DNA of 64,000 nt from Streptomyces sp. WMMC500 (GTDB taxonomy: Bacteria > Actinomycetota > Actinomycetes > Streptomycetales > Streptomycetaceae). The stretch covers positions 5,963,001 through 6,027,000 of the forward strand of contig NZ_CP114905.1 in NCBI RefSeq assembly GCF_027497195.1, read 5' to 3'. The notes beneath the pieces were generated by a model. It worked only from the letters and a program-made list of their open reading frames with translations, made no database searches and was not told the origin of the DNA. Position 1 is the stretch's first letter. Each line of letters starts with the position of its first letter. Shown here piece after piece: positions 1 through 9,057 of the stretch. The position numbers and the translations under genes were made by a program.

Positions 1-223
<223 letters not shown>

Positions 224-298
224 ATAGCTGCTTGCGTCCACTGTGTAGGTTCTGAGACAACAACCCGCCCTTTTCAGGCTGCTTGTGTGTTTCATAGT

Positions 299-417
299 GT
301 TTCGGTGGTCATAGCGTTGGGGAAACGCCCGGTCTCATTCCGAACCCGGAAGCTAAGCCCGACCGCGCCGATGGTACTGCATGGGGGACCGTGTGGGAGA
401 GTAGGTCACCGCCGAAC
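299..417 (+). rRNA. 5S ribosomal RNA
   Basis: The segment has the 5S rRNA hallmarks: GGTGGTCATAGCG near the 5' end, CCGAACCCGGAAGCTAAG in the loop B/C region, GATGGTACTGC, and GTGGGAGAGTAGG near the 3' end. The terminal stem pairs the 5' TTTCGG with the 3' CCGAAC. Its length of about 119 nt is normal. Ends are placed from the terminal helix and may shift by one or two bases. Confidence 0.96.
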
Positions 418-429
418 AATTCTTGGATT

Positions 430-457
430 CAACCCCTGGGCTGCCGCCCAGGGGTTG
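430..457 (+). terminator. rrn operon terminator hairpin
   Basis: A perfect 12-bp stem (CAACCCCTGGGC paired with GCCCAGGGGTTG) with a TGCC loop lies 12 bases after 5S rRNA. There is no long U tract, which is usual for high-GC actinomycete terminators. Confidence 0.85.
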
Positions 458-489
458 AGTCATTTCCGGGGGCCTTGCAGACTGGGACG

Positions 490-1593
490 ATGGCCGAGGA
501 GATTGCCGCGCTGCGTTGGGATGAGCCGTCGGACGACGGGGGCGCCCCCGCGGTTGTTCTGCTGGATCAGACGCGACTGCCCGCCGACGAAGTGGAGTTG
601 GTGTGTGGCGACGTGCCGGCGTTGGTGCGGGCGATCCAGACGCTTGCCGTGCGGGGAGCCCCGTTGCTCGGTATTGCGGGGGCGTACGGCGTCGCTTTGG
701 CGGCGGCGCGCGGGGACGACGTCGACCAGGCCGCCGACCTGCTCGCCGGCGCGCGGCCGACCGCCGTGAATCTGGCGTACGGCGTGCGGAAGGCGCAGAG
801 CGCCTTTCGTACCTCCGTGGAGGCCGGTGAGGGCGCTGTCCGGGCCGCCGGTGCCGCGCTTGCCGAGGCGCGGGGGTTGCACGCGGACGACGCCCGGGCC
901 AGCGCGCGGATGGCGGAGCACGGGCTGCGGCTGCTCGGCGAGCTGGTACCCCGCGGTGGTTATCGGGTGCTCACCCACTGCAACACCGGGGCGCTGGTGT
1001 CCGGCGGCGGGGGTACGGCGCTGGCCGTGGTGCTGGCGGCGCACCGGTCCGGGGAGCTGCGGCGGCTGTGGGTGGACGAGACCCGCCCGCTGCTGCAGGG
1101 GGCCCGGCTGACCGCGTACGAGGCGGGGCGGGCCGGCATGCCGTACACGCTGCTGACGGACAACGCGGCCGGGTCGCTTTTTGCGAACGGGGAGGTCGAC
1201 GCGGTGGTCCTGGGCGCGGACCGGATTGCGGCGGACGGGTCGGTGGCCAACAAAGTGGGGACGTACCCGCTGGCGGTGCTCGCCCGCTACCATCGGGTTC
1301 CGTTCCTCGTCGTCGCGCCGACGACGACGGTGGACTTCGATACGCCGGACGGCTCTGCCATCGAGGTGGAGCAGCGGGCCGAGGGCGAGGTCACGGAGTT
1401 CTCCGTGCCGCACGCCGCCGGCTCCGGTCCGGGGCAGGCCGCGGCGGCGTATGCGGTCGCACCTGCGGGGACGCAGGCGTACAACCCGGCGTTCGACGTC
1501 ACCCCGCCGGAGCTGGTGACGGCTCTGGTCACGGAGCGTGGGGTGGCCTCGCCGGTGACGGGGGATTCGCTCGCGGAGCTGGTTGTGCGTTGA
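490..1593 (+). CDS. mtnA: S-methyl-5-thioribose-1-phosphate isomerase
   Basis: The 367-residue product is the aldose-ketose isomerase of the methionine salvage pathway, converting methylthioribose-1-phosphate to methylthioribulose-1-phosphate in the cytoplasm. It resembles the eIF2B alpha/beta/delta fold family. Visible signatures are AVRGAPLLGIAGAYG (residues about 53-67), THCNTGAL with the catalytic Cys at 164, and GADRIAADGSVANKVGTYPL with the catalytic Asp at 244. The frame stays open upstream into 5S rRNA and the terminator, so the ATG at 490 is chosen. It is the first downstream start that gives the family N-terminus, though no strong ribosome binding site precedes it. The next gene, mtrA, begins about 100 bases downstream. 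Confidence 0.93.
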   Translation: MAEEIAALRWDEPSDDGGAPAVVLLDQTRLPADEVELVCGDVPALVRAIQTLAVRGAPLLGIAGAYGVALAAARGDDVDQAADLLAGARPTAVNLAYGVRKAQSAFRTSVEAGEGAVRAAGAALAEARGLHADDARASARMAEHGLRLLGELVPRGGYRVLTHCNTGALVSGGGGTALAVVLAAHRSGELRRLWVDETRPLLQGARLTAYEAGRAGMPYTLLTDNAAGSLFANGEVDAVVLGADRIAADGSVANKVGTYPLAVLARYHRVPFLVVAPTTTVDFDTPDGSAIEVEQRAEGEVTEFSVPHAAGSGPGQAAAAYAVAPAGTQAYNPAFDVTPPELVTALVTERGVASPVTGDSLAELVVR

Positions 1594-1697
1594 CCGCGGG
1601 TGATATTCAGGGGAAGCGGTACGTCGTGGCGGTGGCCGGGGCGTGACCTGGGACACGGGATTCTCTGTATGGGATGTGTAAATGGGATGATGTCGTC

Positions 1698-2375
1698 ATG
1701 AAGGGACGCGTTCTCGTCGTCGACGACGACACCGCACTGGCCGAGATGCTCGGCATCGTGCTGCGCGGGGAAGGCTTCGAGCCGTCATTCGTATCCGACG
1801 GTGACAAGGCGCTTGCCGCGTTTCGCGAGTCGAAGCCCGACCTGGTGCTTCTCGACCTCATGCTGCCCGGCCGGGACGGTATCGAGGTCTGCCGCCTGAT
1901 CAGGGCGGAGTCAGGTGTGCCGATCGTCATGCTGACGGCGAAGAGCGACACCGTGGATGTCGTCGTGGGCCTGGAATCCGGGGCCGACGACTACATCGTC
2001 AAGCCGTTCAAGCCCAAGGAGCTGGTGGCCCGTATCCGGGCCCGGCTGCGCCGGTCGGAGGAGCCGGTACCCGAGCAGTTGGCGATCGGCGATCTGGTGA
2101 TCGACGTCGCCGGGCATTCGGTGAAGCGCGGCGGTGAGCCGATCGCGCTGACGCCGCTGGAATTCGATCTGCTGGTGGCGCTGGCGCGCAAGCCGTGGCA
2201 GGTCTTCACGCGCGAGGTGCTGCTGGAGCAGGTCTGGGGCTATCGGCACGCCGCCGACACGCGTCTCGTCAACGTCCACGTGCAGCGGCTGCGCTCGAAA
2301 GTCGAGAAGGACCCGGAGAAGCCGGAGATCGTCGTGACCGTCCGCGGCGTCGGCTACAAGGCGGGACCGAGCTGA
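1698..2375 (+). CDS. mtrA: two-component response regulator MtrA
   Basis: This 225-residue OmpR/PhoB-type regulator has an N-terminal receiver domain with acidic pocket DDD (9-11), phospho-acceptor Asp53 in LVLLDLMLPGRDG and Lys102 in YIVKPF. A C-terminal winged-helix DNA-binding domain follows (about 130-225), ending VVTVRGVGYKAG. MtrA orthologues coordinate cell division, development and cell-wall gene expression in actinomycetes. The start at 1698 (MKGRVLVVDDD) is preferred over an in-frame ATG at 1674 because it matches the family N-terminus. The kinase gene mtrB starts one base after its stop codon, so the two are translationally coupled. Confidence 0.97.
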   Translation: MKGRVLVVDDDTALAEMLGIVLRGEGFEPSFVSDGDKALAAFRESKPDLVLLDLMLPGRDGIEVCRLIRAESGVPIVMLTAKSDTVDVVVGLESGADDYIVKPFKPKELVARIRARLRRSEEPVPEQLAIGDLVIDVAGHSVKRGGEPIALTPLEFDLLVALARKPWQVFTREVLLEQVWGYRHAADTRLVNVHVQRLRSKVEKDPEKPEIVVTVRGVGYKAGPS

Positions 2376-2376
2376 C

Positions 2377-4416
2377 GTGTTCCGCGTGCTGCCGCGGGAG
2401 GGCGTGCCCGGCGGGCCGGTGCAGCCGTTCGTCCGGCTGTGCGTGCGCTGGGTACGCCGTCCGTTGCGCGCGGCGACGAAGCTGTACCGGCGGAACATCC
2501 AGTTGCGGGTGGTCGCCACCACGCTGCTGATGTCCCTGGGCGTCGTCGTGCTGCTCGGCATCGTCGTCATCGGGCAGGTCCGTAACGGCCTGCTGGAGGC
2601 GAAGCTCGGTGCCGCGCACGGGCAGGCGCAGAGCGGCTTCGCGCAGGCGGAGATCCGGGGTGCTTCGGAGGAGCCCGGCAGCGGCGGCGAGGCCACGGCG
2701 TCCGTGAACTCCGCGGAGTGGCGGGCGGCCCTGGTGGAGCAGCTCATGGGCAGCGGGCAGGGGGTCGTGTCCGTCCTGGTGATGAGCTCCAGCGTGAGCA
2801 ACGAGGCCACCGGCGCGACCGACAATCCGCGCGGCTCGCTCGTCTCGGACGACACGTCGGTGGACAGCATCCCGGCCGATCTGCGCGAGAAGGTCGACCG
2901 CGGCGGCGGCTCGGGGATCTACGAGCAGTACGCGCGCGTCTGGAAGCGCGGCTCGGACGAGAGCGAGCCCTCGCTGATCATCGGCAAGCGGCTGAACGAC
3001 CCGAACAACAACCCTTACCAGCTCTACTTCGTGTTTCCCTTCACGCAGGAGGAGAAGACGCTGAGCCTGGTGAAGGGCACCCTGGCGACCGCGGGGGTGT
3101 TCGTGGTGGTGCTGCTCGGCGCCATCGCCTGGCTTGTCGTCCGCCAGATCGTCACGCCCGTGCGGATGGCCGCCAGCATCGCCGAGCGGCTGGCGGCCGG
3201 GCGGTTGCAGGAGCGGATGAAGGTCAGCGGCGAGGACGACATCGCGCGGCTCGGCCAGTCGTTCAACAAGATGGCGCAGAACCTCCAGGTGAAGATCCAG
3301 CAGCTCGAGGATCTGTCGCGGATGCAGCGCCGCTTCGTCTCCGACGTCTCGCACGAGCTGCGCACCCCGCTGACGACGGTGCGGATGGCCGCGGACGTGA
3401 TCCACGAGGCGCGCGAGGACTTCGATCCGGTGACCGCGCGCTCCGCCGAGCTGCTGCTCGACCAGGTGGACCGGTTCGAGTCGCTGCTCTCCGACCTCCT
3501 GGAGATCAGCCGCTTCGACGCGGGCGCCGCGGCGCTGGACGCCGAGGCCGTCGACCTGCGGGAGATCGTGCGGCGCGTCGTGGGCGGTGCGCAGATGCTG
3601 GCGGACGCCAAGGGCGGGCGGCTGCTCGTCACGGGCGACGAGCGGCCGGTGATCGCGGAGGTCGACGCGCGGCGGGTGGAGCGGGTGCTGCGCAACCTGG
3701 TCGTCAACGCCGTGGAGCACGGCGAGGGCCGCGATGTCGTCGTACGTCTCGGGGCGTCGGAGAGCGCGGTGGCGGTGGCCGTGCGCGACTACGGCGTGGG
3801 GCTGAAGCCCGGCGAGGCGACGCGGGTGTTCAACCGCTTCTGGCGCGCCGATCCGGCCCGTGCCCGTACCACGGGAGGGACCGGGCTGGGGCTGTCGATC
3901 TCGCTGGAGGACGCCCGGCTGCACGGCGGCTGGCTGCAGGCGTGGGGTGAGCCGGGCGGCGGCTCGCAGTTCCGGCTGACGCTGCCGCGGACGGGCGGGG
4001 AGCCGCTGCACGGCTCGCCGGTGTCGCTGGAGCCGGACGACTCGCGGGCGCGGCGGGCGGCGCGGACGGTGCGGGAGCCGGGTGCGGTGAGCGTGGCGCC
4101 GGCCGGTGGTTCGGCCGGCGGTGAGCTGCTGGGGACCGTACCGGCGCAGGGCGGGCGGGGAACGGCCGCCGCCGCGCGGGCGGCGGCGCCACGGCCCGCG
4201 GAGCGGCCGGAGGCGGACCCGACGGCGCTGCCGGGCAGCGGGCGGCGGGTCAGCGGCTATGCGGGGGCGGCGGACGAGGCGCCGGGTGCCGAGGGCGAGG
4301 ATGAGCCCGTCAGCGGGTCTGAGGGCGCTTCTGAGGGCGTCCCGGAGGGGGGCGAGGGCAGCGGTGAGGTCCCTAGTGAGGTCGGCGGCGAGGGGGAGCG
4401 CGGTGGTCGCGTCTAG
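2377..4416 (+). CDS. mtrB: two-component sensor histidine kinase MtrB
   Basis: The 679-residue membrane kinase partners MtrA. From N to C terminus: a basic cytoplasmic lead, TM1 (about 47-69), an extracytoplasmic sensor region (about 70-235), TM2 (about 238-262), HAMP, and HisKA with phospho-acceptor His326 in SDVSHELRTPLTTVR. The ATPase domain has N-box NLVVNAVEHGEG, G1 DYGVGL and G2 GTGLGLSIS. After about residue 535 there is a tail of about 140 residues rich in Gly, Ala, Glu and Pro that is probably disordered. The GTG start lies one base after the mtrA stop. Its 3' end overlaps lpqB by 14 bases, so mtrA-mtrB-lpqB reads as a single operon. Confidence 0.96.
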   Translation: MFRVLPREGVPGGPVQPFVRLCVRWVRRPLRAATKLYRRNIQLRVVATTLLMSLGVVVLLGIVVIGQVRNGLLEAKLGAAHGQAQSGFAQAEIRGASEEPGSGGEATASVNSAEWRAALVEQLMGSGQGVVSVLVMSSSVSNEATGATDNPRGSLVSDDTSVDSIPADLREKVDRGGGSGIYEQYARVWKRGSDESEPSLIIGKRLNDPNNNPYQLYFVFPFTQEEKTLSLVKGTLATAGVFVVVLLGAIAWLVVRQIVTPVRMAASIAERLAAGRLQERMKVSGEDDIARLGQSFNKMAQNLQVKIQQLEDLSRMQRRFVSDVSHELRTPLTTVRMAADVIHEAREDFDPVTARSAELLLDQVDRFESLLSDLLEISRFDAGAAALDAEAVDLREIVRRVVGGAQMLADAKGGRLLVTGDERPVIAEVDARRVERVLRNLVVNAVEHGEGRDVVVRLGASESAVAVAVRDYGVGLKPGEATRVFNRFWRADPARARTTGGTGLGLSISLEDARLHGGWLQAWGEPGGGSQFRLTLPRTGGEPLHGSPVSLEPDDSRARRAARTVREPGAVSVAPAGGSAGGELLGTVPAQGGRGTAAAARAAAPRPAERPEADPTALPGSGRRVSGYAGAADEAPGAEGEDEPVSGSEGASEGVPEGGEGSGEVPSEVGGEGERGGRV

Positions 4417-6307
4417 GCGTACGGGAAAGACGGCGGCGGTACGCGGGCGGGTGCGCCGGGCGGCGGCCCGTACCCCGGGTCCGTACCGGCGCCGGCCTCC
4501 GGCCCGTGCGCGTCGGTACGCCACCGCCGCGCTGCTCGGCGGCTTCCTGCTCCTCACCGGCTGCGCGTCCATGCCCGACAGCGGGGGCGTGCACCAGGTG
4601 CCGCTGTCGGAGCAGCGTGAGGAGCCGCGCGCGCGTACGTTCGCGGAGCGGCCGGAGCCGGGGGCCAGGCCGCAGCGCATCGTGTCGGACTTCCTGGAGG
4701 CTCTGCGCAGCGACGACTACGCCACCGTCGCCAAGGCGTATCTGACCAAGAAGGCGCGCACGTGGACTCCCGGCGAGACGACGGTGCTCGCCGAGGCGCC
4801 CACGGTGGTGGAGCGCCCGACGGCGGGGCCGAAGCCGGTGAACGGCAGCAAGATGACCACGGCCGTCGTCCAACTGCGCGGCGACAAGGTCGCCTGGCTC
4901 AACGAGGCGGGCACGTACACGCCGGACGAGCGCCCGTACAGCCTGAACGTCGCGCTGTCGAAGGAGAAGAAGTCCGGCCAGTGGCGGATCGTGGACCCGC
5001 CGCGGGGGCTGGTGATCAGCCGGGCGGACTTCGAGCGGACCTTCCAGCCGGCGAGCACGTACCACTTCACGGCGCGCAGCAAGGACACGCTGGTGGCCGA
5101 CCCCGTGTACGTACGGCGGCGGATCGACCCCGTGACGGACGCGGTGCGCACGCTGCTCGACGGGCCGGGCGGGCTGATCGGGTCGGTGACGGAGACGACG
5201 TTCCCGCAGCGCACCGCGCTGGCGCAGAACCAGCGGCTGACGGTCGACGAGGAGGGCACGCTGCGGGTGCGGCTCGCGATGGAGACGAGACCGGGGCTGC
5301 ACACGTGCGAGCGGATGGCGGCGCAGGTCCTGCACACCGCGCAGAGCCAGGAGGGCGTGCGGGTCGACAACGTGGAGTTGCTGACGGCCAGGGACACCAG
5401 GATGTGCGACCTCAGCGCCACGGCGGGCGAGCGGTACGCGCCGGACCGGCTGGCCGGCCATCCCTCCTCGCTGTACTTCATCGACGCCAAGCACCGGCTG
5501 GTGCGGACCTCGTCGGGGCCGGAGGGGGGCGAGGCCGGGCCGGCGACGGTGATCAGCCCGCTCGGGGACGGCAAGCCGGCGTTCGGGTCGGCGGCGGTGG
5601 CCCGTTCGGAGAAGAAGGCGGCCGCCGTCACGGCCACGGGACGCGCGCTGTACGTGTCGTCGCTGGACGAGTCCTCGAAGCTGGGGGAGCCGCTGCTGAC
5701 CAGCGGTGCCACCGAGGCGCAGGCCGAGCGGGGCGACGGGCTCACGGCGCCGAGCTGGGACGGGCTCGGCGACCTGTGGGCGGCGGACCGGGTCGGCGGG
5801 GAGTCGCGGCTGTACTGGATGGCGGGCGGCGCCGCGGAGCCGGTGCGCGTGGACGTCACGGGTCTTGACGGGCGGATCGAGGCGCTGCGGGTGTCGGCGG
5901 AGGGGGCGCGGATCGCGCTGGTCGTCAGCGAGGGGTCGGAGAGCCGGCTGGTGCTGGGGACGGTCTCGGTGAAGGACGGCGTACCGGTGGTGGCGCAGTT
6001 GCGCGACACGGGGGCGCTGGAGGAGGTGCGGGCCGTGGCGTGGGCGGGCGAGAGCCGGCTGCTGGTCGTGGGCCGGGAGTCCCAGGGCGTGCAGCAGATG
6101 CGGCTGGTGTCGACGGACGGGTCGGTGCCGCCGGCGGCGGAGCTGGGGCAGGGGCTGACCGGGGTGACGGCGGTGGCGGCGTCGGAGGACGGTACGAAGC
6201 CGCTGGTGGCGGCTTCGGAGGACGGGATCGTGCGGCTGCCGCAGAACGCGTACTGGAAGGCGGTGTCGGGCGGGGAAGGGGGCACGGCGCCGGTGTATCC
6301 GGGGTAG
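4403..6307 (+). CDS. lpqB: lipoprotein LpqB, MtrAB accessory factor
   Basis: The 634-residue product is a secreted lipoprotein known in actinobacteria to modulate MtrB and, through it, cell-wall homeostasis. A basic, Arg-rich lead is followed by a hydrophobic stretch and a lipobox LLTGC with the lipidated Cys at about residue 54. Next come the LpqB N-terminal domain, a GerMN-like segment (around LRVRLAMET) and a C-terminal beta-propeller region. The GTG at 4403 is preferred because a GAGGGGGAG ribosome binding site sits just upstream inside the end of mtrB. An N-terminus of about 40 residues before the hydrophobic core is long for a signal peptide, so the true start could lie further downstream. 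Confidence 0.93.
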   Translation: MVASRRTGKTAAVRGRVRRAAARTPGPYRRRPPARARRYATAALLGGFLLLTGCASMPDSGGVHQVPLSEQREEPRARTFAERPEPGARPQRIVSDFLEALRSDDYATVAKAYLTKKARTWTPGETTVLAEAPTVVERPTAGPKPVNGSKMTTAVVQLRGDKVAWLNEAGTYTPDERPYSLNVALSKEKKSGQWRIVDPPRGLVISRADFERTFQPASTYHFTARSKDTLVADPVYVRRRIDPVTDAVRTLLDGPGGLIGSVTETTFPQRTALAQNQRLTVDEEGTLRVRLAMETRPGLHTCERMAAQVLHTAQSQEGVRVDNVELLTARDTRMCDLSATAGERYAPDRLAGHPSSLYFIDAKHRLVRTSSGPEGGEAGPATVISPLGDGKPAFGSAAVARSEKKAAAVTATGRALYVSSLDESSKLGEPLLTSGATEAQAERGDGLTAPSWDGLGDLWAADRVGGESRLYWMAGGAAEPVRVDVTGLDGRIEALRVSAEGARIALVVSEGSESRLVLGTVSVKDGVPVVAQLRDTGALEEVRAVAWAGESRLLVVGRESQGVQQMRLVSTDGSVPPAAELGQGLTGVTAVAASEDGTKPLVAASEDGIVRLPQNAYWKAVSGGEGGTAPVYPG

Positions 6308-6331
6308 CGGCCGCGGGGTTCTGGCGCCGGG

Positions 6332-6358
6332 TTTTCCACATCCGCGGGGTTGTCCACA
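6332..6358 (+). promoter_or_regulatory. pair of DnaA-box-like 9-mers
   Basis: TTTTCCACA (6332-6340) and TTGTCCACA (6350-6358) lie in the 92-bp gap between lpqB and comF, in the same orientation and 18 bp apart. The second matches the 9-mer described as preferred by Streptomyces DnaA. Function here is inferred, not shown. Confidence 0.5.
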
Positions 6359-6399
6359 GGGGGGTCGCGGGTGTCGGTGGCGGCGGGCACGGTGGACGC

Positions 6400-7122
6400 A
6401 TGCGGGGGACAGGGCGGGAACTGGCGGGGTTGGTGCTGCCGGCCGGCTGCGCGGGATGCGGGGCCGGGCGGGGCGCGGGGGCGCTGTGCGCGGGGTGTGC
6501 GGCGGAGCTGGCGGCGGGGGCGGTGCGGCGCGTGGTGCCCCGGCCGCGGCCCGCGGGTCTCCCCGCGGTGTACGCGGCGGTGGCGTATGCGGGCGCGGCC
6601 CGGGCGGCGCTGCTGGCGCACAAGGAACGCGGCGCGCTGAGTCTGGCCCGCCCGCTGGGCTCGGCCGTGGCGGCGGGGGTGCGGGCCGCGGCGGCCGTGG
6701 GTGAGCGCGTGGTGCTCGTGCCGGTGCCGTCGGCGCGGACGGCGGTGCTGCGGCGGGGGCACGATCCGGTGCGGCGTCTCGCGCTCGTGGCCGCGGAGCG
6801 GCTGCGGCGGGGCGGGATACGGGTGGAGCTGCTGCCGGTGCTGCGGCAGCGGCGGGCGGTGGCGGACCAGGCGGGGCTGAGCGCCGCGGCGCGGCGGCGG
6901 AACGTCTCCGGGGCGCTGGAGGTGGTGCGGGGCGGCGCGCTGCGGTTGCGTGCGCCCGGGTGCCGGGTGGTGCTCGTGGACGACGTGCTGACGACGGGGG
7001 CGTCCCTCGCCGAGGCGGCGCGGGCCGTGCGCGCGGCGGGGTGCCCCGGCGGGCTCGCGGCGGCCGTCGTGGCCGCGCCGCGGGACGCGTTCGAAGCAGG
7101 TCGCGCGTGTCCGCTTCCTTGA
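6400..7122 (+). CDS. ComF family phosphoribosyltransferase-like protein
   Basis: This 240-residue protein has a ComF-type layout. An N-terminal zinc-finger-like cluster (Cys17, Cys20, Cys30, Cys33) is followed by a type I phosphoribosyltransferase fold with the PRPP-binding loop VVLVDDVLTTGAS near the C-terminus. ComF proteins are linked to DNA uptake in competent bacteria, but in actinomycetes their role is not established. The ATG at 6400 is chosen since it places the zinc cluster at the usual distance from the N-terminus. The frame is open upstream into lpqB, but that extension has no family resemblance. Paired DnaA boxes sit immediately upstream. Confidence 0.85.
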   Translation: MRGTGRELAGLVLPAGCAGCGAGRGAGALCAGCAAELAAGAVRRVVPRPRPAGLPAVYAAVAYAGAARAALLAHKERGALSLARPLGSAVAAGVRAAAAVGERVVLVPVPSARTAVLRRGHDPVRRLALVAAERLRRGGIRVELLPVLRQRRAVADQAGLSAAARRRNVSGALEVVRGGALRLRAPGCRVVLVDDVLTTGASLAEAARAVRAAGCPGGLAAAVVAAPRDAFEAGRACPLP

Positions 7123-7451
7123 CTGCATTCTTACGTTTCCGCAGGTAGAAAGGAGGTATAAGCACCTGATCAGACCGTAGGCGCCGCAGGGGGTGCCGCA
7201 GCATCTCAGGCGAGCTATGTTCGATTGTGAGGAGGCTGCGAAGACAGTGGATGGGCCGAATCCGCTGGATCCGATGGGGTGTCGATCTTGTCGGTGGGGG
7301 AGGAGGAGGTGAAAGCCGGTCCTCCCGCGAGGAGGACCCGGCGGCAGAGAACCCCGAGGCTCCGGCAACCACCGGGGCCCCAGCGCACCAAGGGACCGGC
7401 TTCGCCCGTCAGCTCAGCGGTACGCGGAGCCGCTCCAGAACGGAGTTCTGC
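7123..7451 (+). other. 329-bp leader region upstream of hpf
   Basis: No convincing gene is seen here. A perfect Shine-Dalgarno-like AAAGGAGGT at 7149-7157 has no usable start codon behind it: the only codon at a suitable distance is a CTG opening a frame of four codons. The hpf frame stays open through 7227, where an in-frame GTG could give a product extended by 75 residues. That extension is rich in Glu and Pro and lies outside the family consensus. A long 5' untranslated leader is the simplest reading. Confidence 0.5.
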
Positions 7452-8171
7452 GTGGACATCGTCGTCAAGGGCCGCAAGACCGAGGTTCCCGAGCGGTTTC
7501 GTCGGCATGTGGCCGAGAAGCTGAAGCTGGACAAGATCCAGAAGTTCGACGGCAAGGTGATCAGCCTTGATGTCGAGGTGTCCAAGGAGCACAACCCGCG
7601 GCTGGCCGACCGCTGCGACCGGGTGGAGATCACAGTTCACTCCCGGGGGCCCGTGGTGCGCGCCGAGGCGGCCGCGGCTGACCCGTACGCAGCCCTGGAC
7701 CTGGCGACGGCCAAGCTGGAGGCGAGGCTGCGCAAGCAGCACGACAAGCGCAAGACCCGGCGGCCCGGCAAGGACCGCCGTACCGCCGCGGAGGTGGGCG
7801 ACGTCGTCGCGCACGCGGCGCAGCTCACCGACGACGGTGAGCTGACCACCCCGTCGATGGAGACGACGGGGGAGAGCGAGCCGCGGCAGAACGGCTCTCG
7901 GCCCCTTCGCCGCGGGCCCCTGGAGGTGGACGGCGACGGCCCCCTGGTGGTGCGGGAGAAGACCCACGCCGCACCGCCGATGACGCTGGACCAGGCGCTG
8001 TACGAGATGGAGCTCGTCGGGCACGACTTCTATCTCTTCGTCGACTCCGACAAGAAACTGCCCAGCGTTGTCTACCGCCGGCACGCATATGACTATGGCG
8101 TGATCCACCTCGACCCGTATCTGATCGAGGCGTCGCTGCCCGATGGTGCGGGGGGCGCCCTGGGCGGCTGA
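7452..8171 (+). CDS. hpf: long-form ribosome hibernation promoting factor
   Basis: The 239-residue product has the N-terminal HPF/YfiA ribosome-binding domain (MDIVVKGRKTEVPERFRRHV, about 1-105), a linker, and the C-terminal dimerisation domain (about 175-230, with MTLDQALYEMELVGHDFYLF). This marks it as the long form that joins two 70S ribosomes into inactive 100S dimers during stress or stationary phase. GTG 7452 is chosen because GGAG lies 7 bases upstream and the family consensus begins here. The leader before it is long. A GC-rich terminator follows at 8187-8214. Confidence 0.95.
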   Translation: MDIVVKGRKTEVPERFRRHVAEKLKLDKIQKFDGKVISLDVEVSKEHNPRLADRCDRVEITVHSRGPVVRAEAAAADPYAALDLATAKLEARLRKQHDKRKTRRPGKDRRTAAEVGDVVAHAAQLTDDGELTTPSMETTGESEPRQNGSRPLRRGPLEVDGDGPLVVREKTHAAPPMTLDQALYEMELVGHDFYLFVDSDKKLPSVVYRRHAYDYGVIHLDPYLIEASLPDGAGGALGG

Positions 8172-8186
8172 AAGGCGACGGTAGGC

Positions 8187-8214
8187 GGGCGGCGGGGGCG
8201 TCACCCCGCCGCCC
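8187..8214 (+). terminator. terminator hairpin after hpf
   Basis: A perfect 11-bp stem, GGGCGGCGGGG with CCCCGCCGCCC, has a 6-base loop and lies 15 bases past the hpf stop. Confidence 0.7.
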
Positions 8215-8264
8215 GATCGTGGAATCATGTGCGCGCACGGCAATGTCGGTGCCTGGGGGCAAGC

Positions 8265-8984
8265 GTGGCGGAGTTCGAGCTGAGCGGAGCAGGTGAGCCG
8301 AAGGCGGCGGTCGGTCCCCGGGAGGAGCCGATCCGCGTCCTCGTCGTGGACGACCATGAGCTCTTCCGCCGCGGCTTGGAGATCGTCCTCGCGCAGGAGG
8401 AGGACATCCAGGTCGTCGGCGAGGCGGGCGACGGCGCCGAGGCCGTGGACAAGGCCGCCGACCTCCTTCCCGACATCGTGCTGATGGACATCCGGATGCC
8501 CCGGCGCAGCGGCATCGAGGCGTGCACGGCCATCAAGGAAGTCGCGCCGAGCGCGAAGATCATCATGCTGACGATCAGCGACGAGGAAGCCGATCTCTAC
8601 GACGCCATCAAGGCGGGCGCGACCGGCTATCTGCTGAAGGAGATCTCCACCGACGAGGTCTCCGCCGCGATCCGGGCCGTGGCGGACGGGCAGTCGCAGA
8701 TCAGCCCGTCGATGGCGTCGAAGCTGCTGACCGAGTTCAAGTCGATGATCCAGCGCACCGACGAGCGGCGTCTCGTGCCGGCGCCCCGGCTGACCGACCG
8801 GGAGCTGGAAGTGCTCAAGCTCGTGGCCACCGGGATGAACAACCGCGACATCGCCAAAGAGCTGTTCATCAGCGAGAACACGGTGAAGAACCACGTCCGC
8901 AACATCCTGGAGAAGCTGCAGTTGCACTCCCGGATGGAGGCCGTCGTCTACGCGATGCGCGAGAAGATCCTCGAAATCCGCTGA
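8265..8984 (+). CDS. NarL/LuxR-family response regulator
   Basis: This 239-residue regulator has a receiver domain with the acidic pair DD (29-30), phospho-acceptor Asp75 in IVLMDIRMPRRSG and the conserved Lys in GYLLKEIS. A LuxR helix-turn-helix follows (about 170-235, LTDRELEVLKLVATGMNNRD and ENTVKNHVRNIL). It matches, from memory, the highly conserved Streptomyces orphan regulator beside hpf (SCO3008 type). No partner kinase is adjacent. GTG 8265 is preferred because a GGGGGC ribosome binding site precedes it; GTG 8229 in the same frame is an alternative. It converges with the DNA glycosylase gene. Confidence 0.93.
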   Translation: MAEFELSGAGEPKAAVGPREEPIRVLVVDDHELFRRGLEIVLAQEEDIQVVGEAGDGAEAVDKAADLLPDIVLMDIRMPRRSGIEACTAIKEVAPSAKIIMLTISDEEADLYDAIKAGATGYLLKEISTDEVSAAIRAVADGQSQISPSMASKLLTEFKSMIQRTDERRLVPAPRLTDRELEVLKLVATGMNNRDIAKELFISENTVKNHVRNILEKLQLHSRMEAVVYAMREKILEIR

Positions 8985-9057
8985 CGTCTCCCGGGCGCCC
9001 CGGCGGCGCGCCGATCCCCGCCGCACGCGCCGTGCCGGGGGGCCCGCGGCCCGTCGG

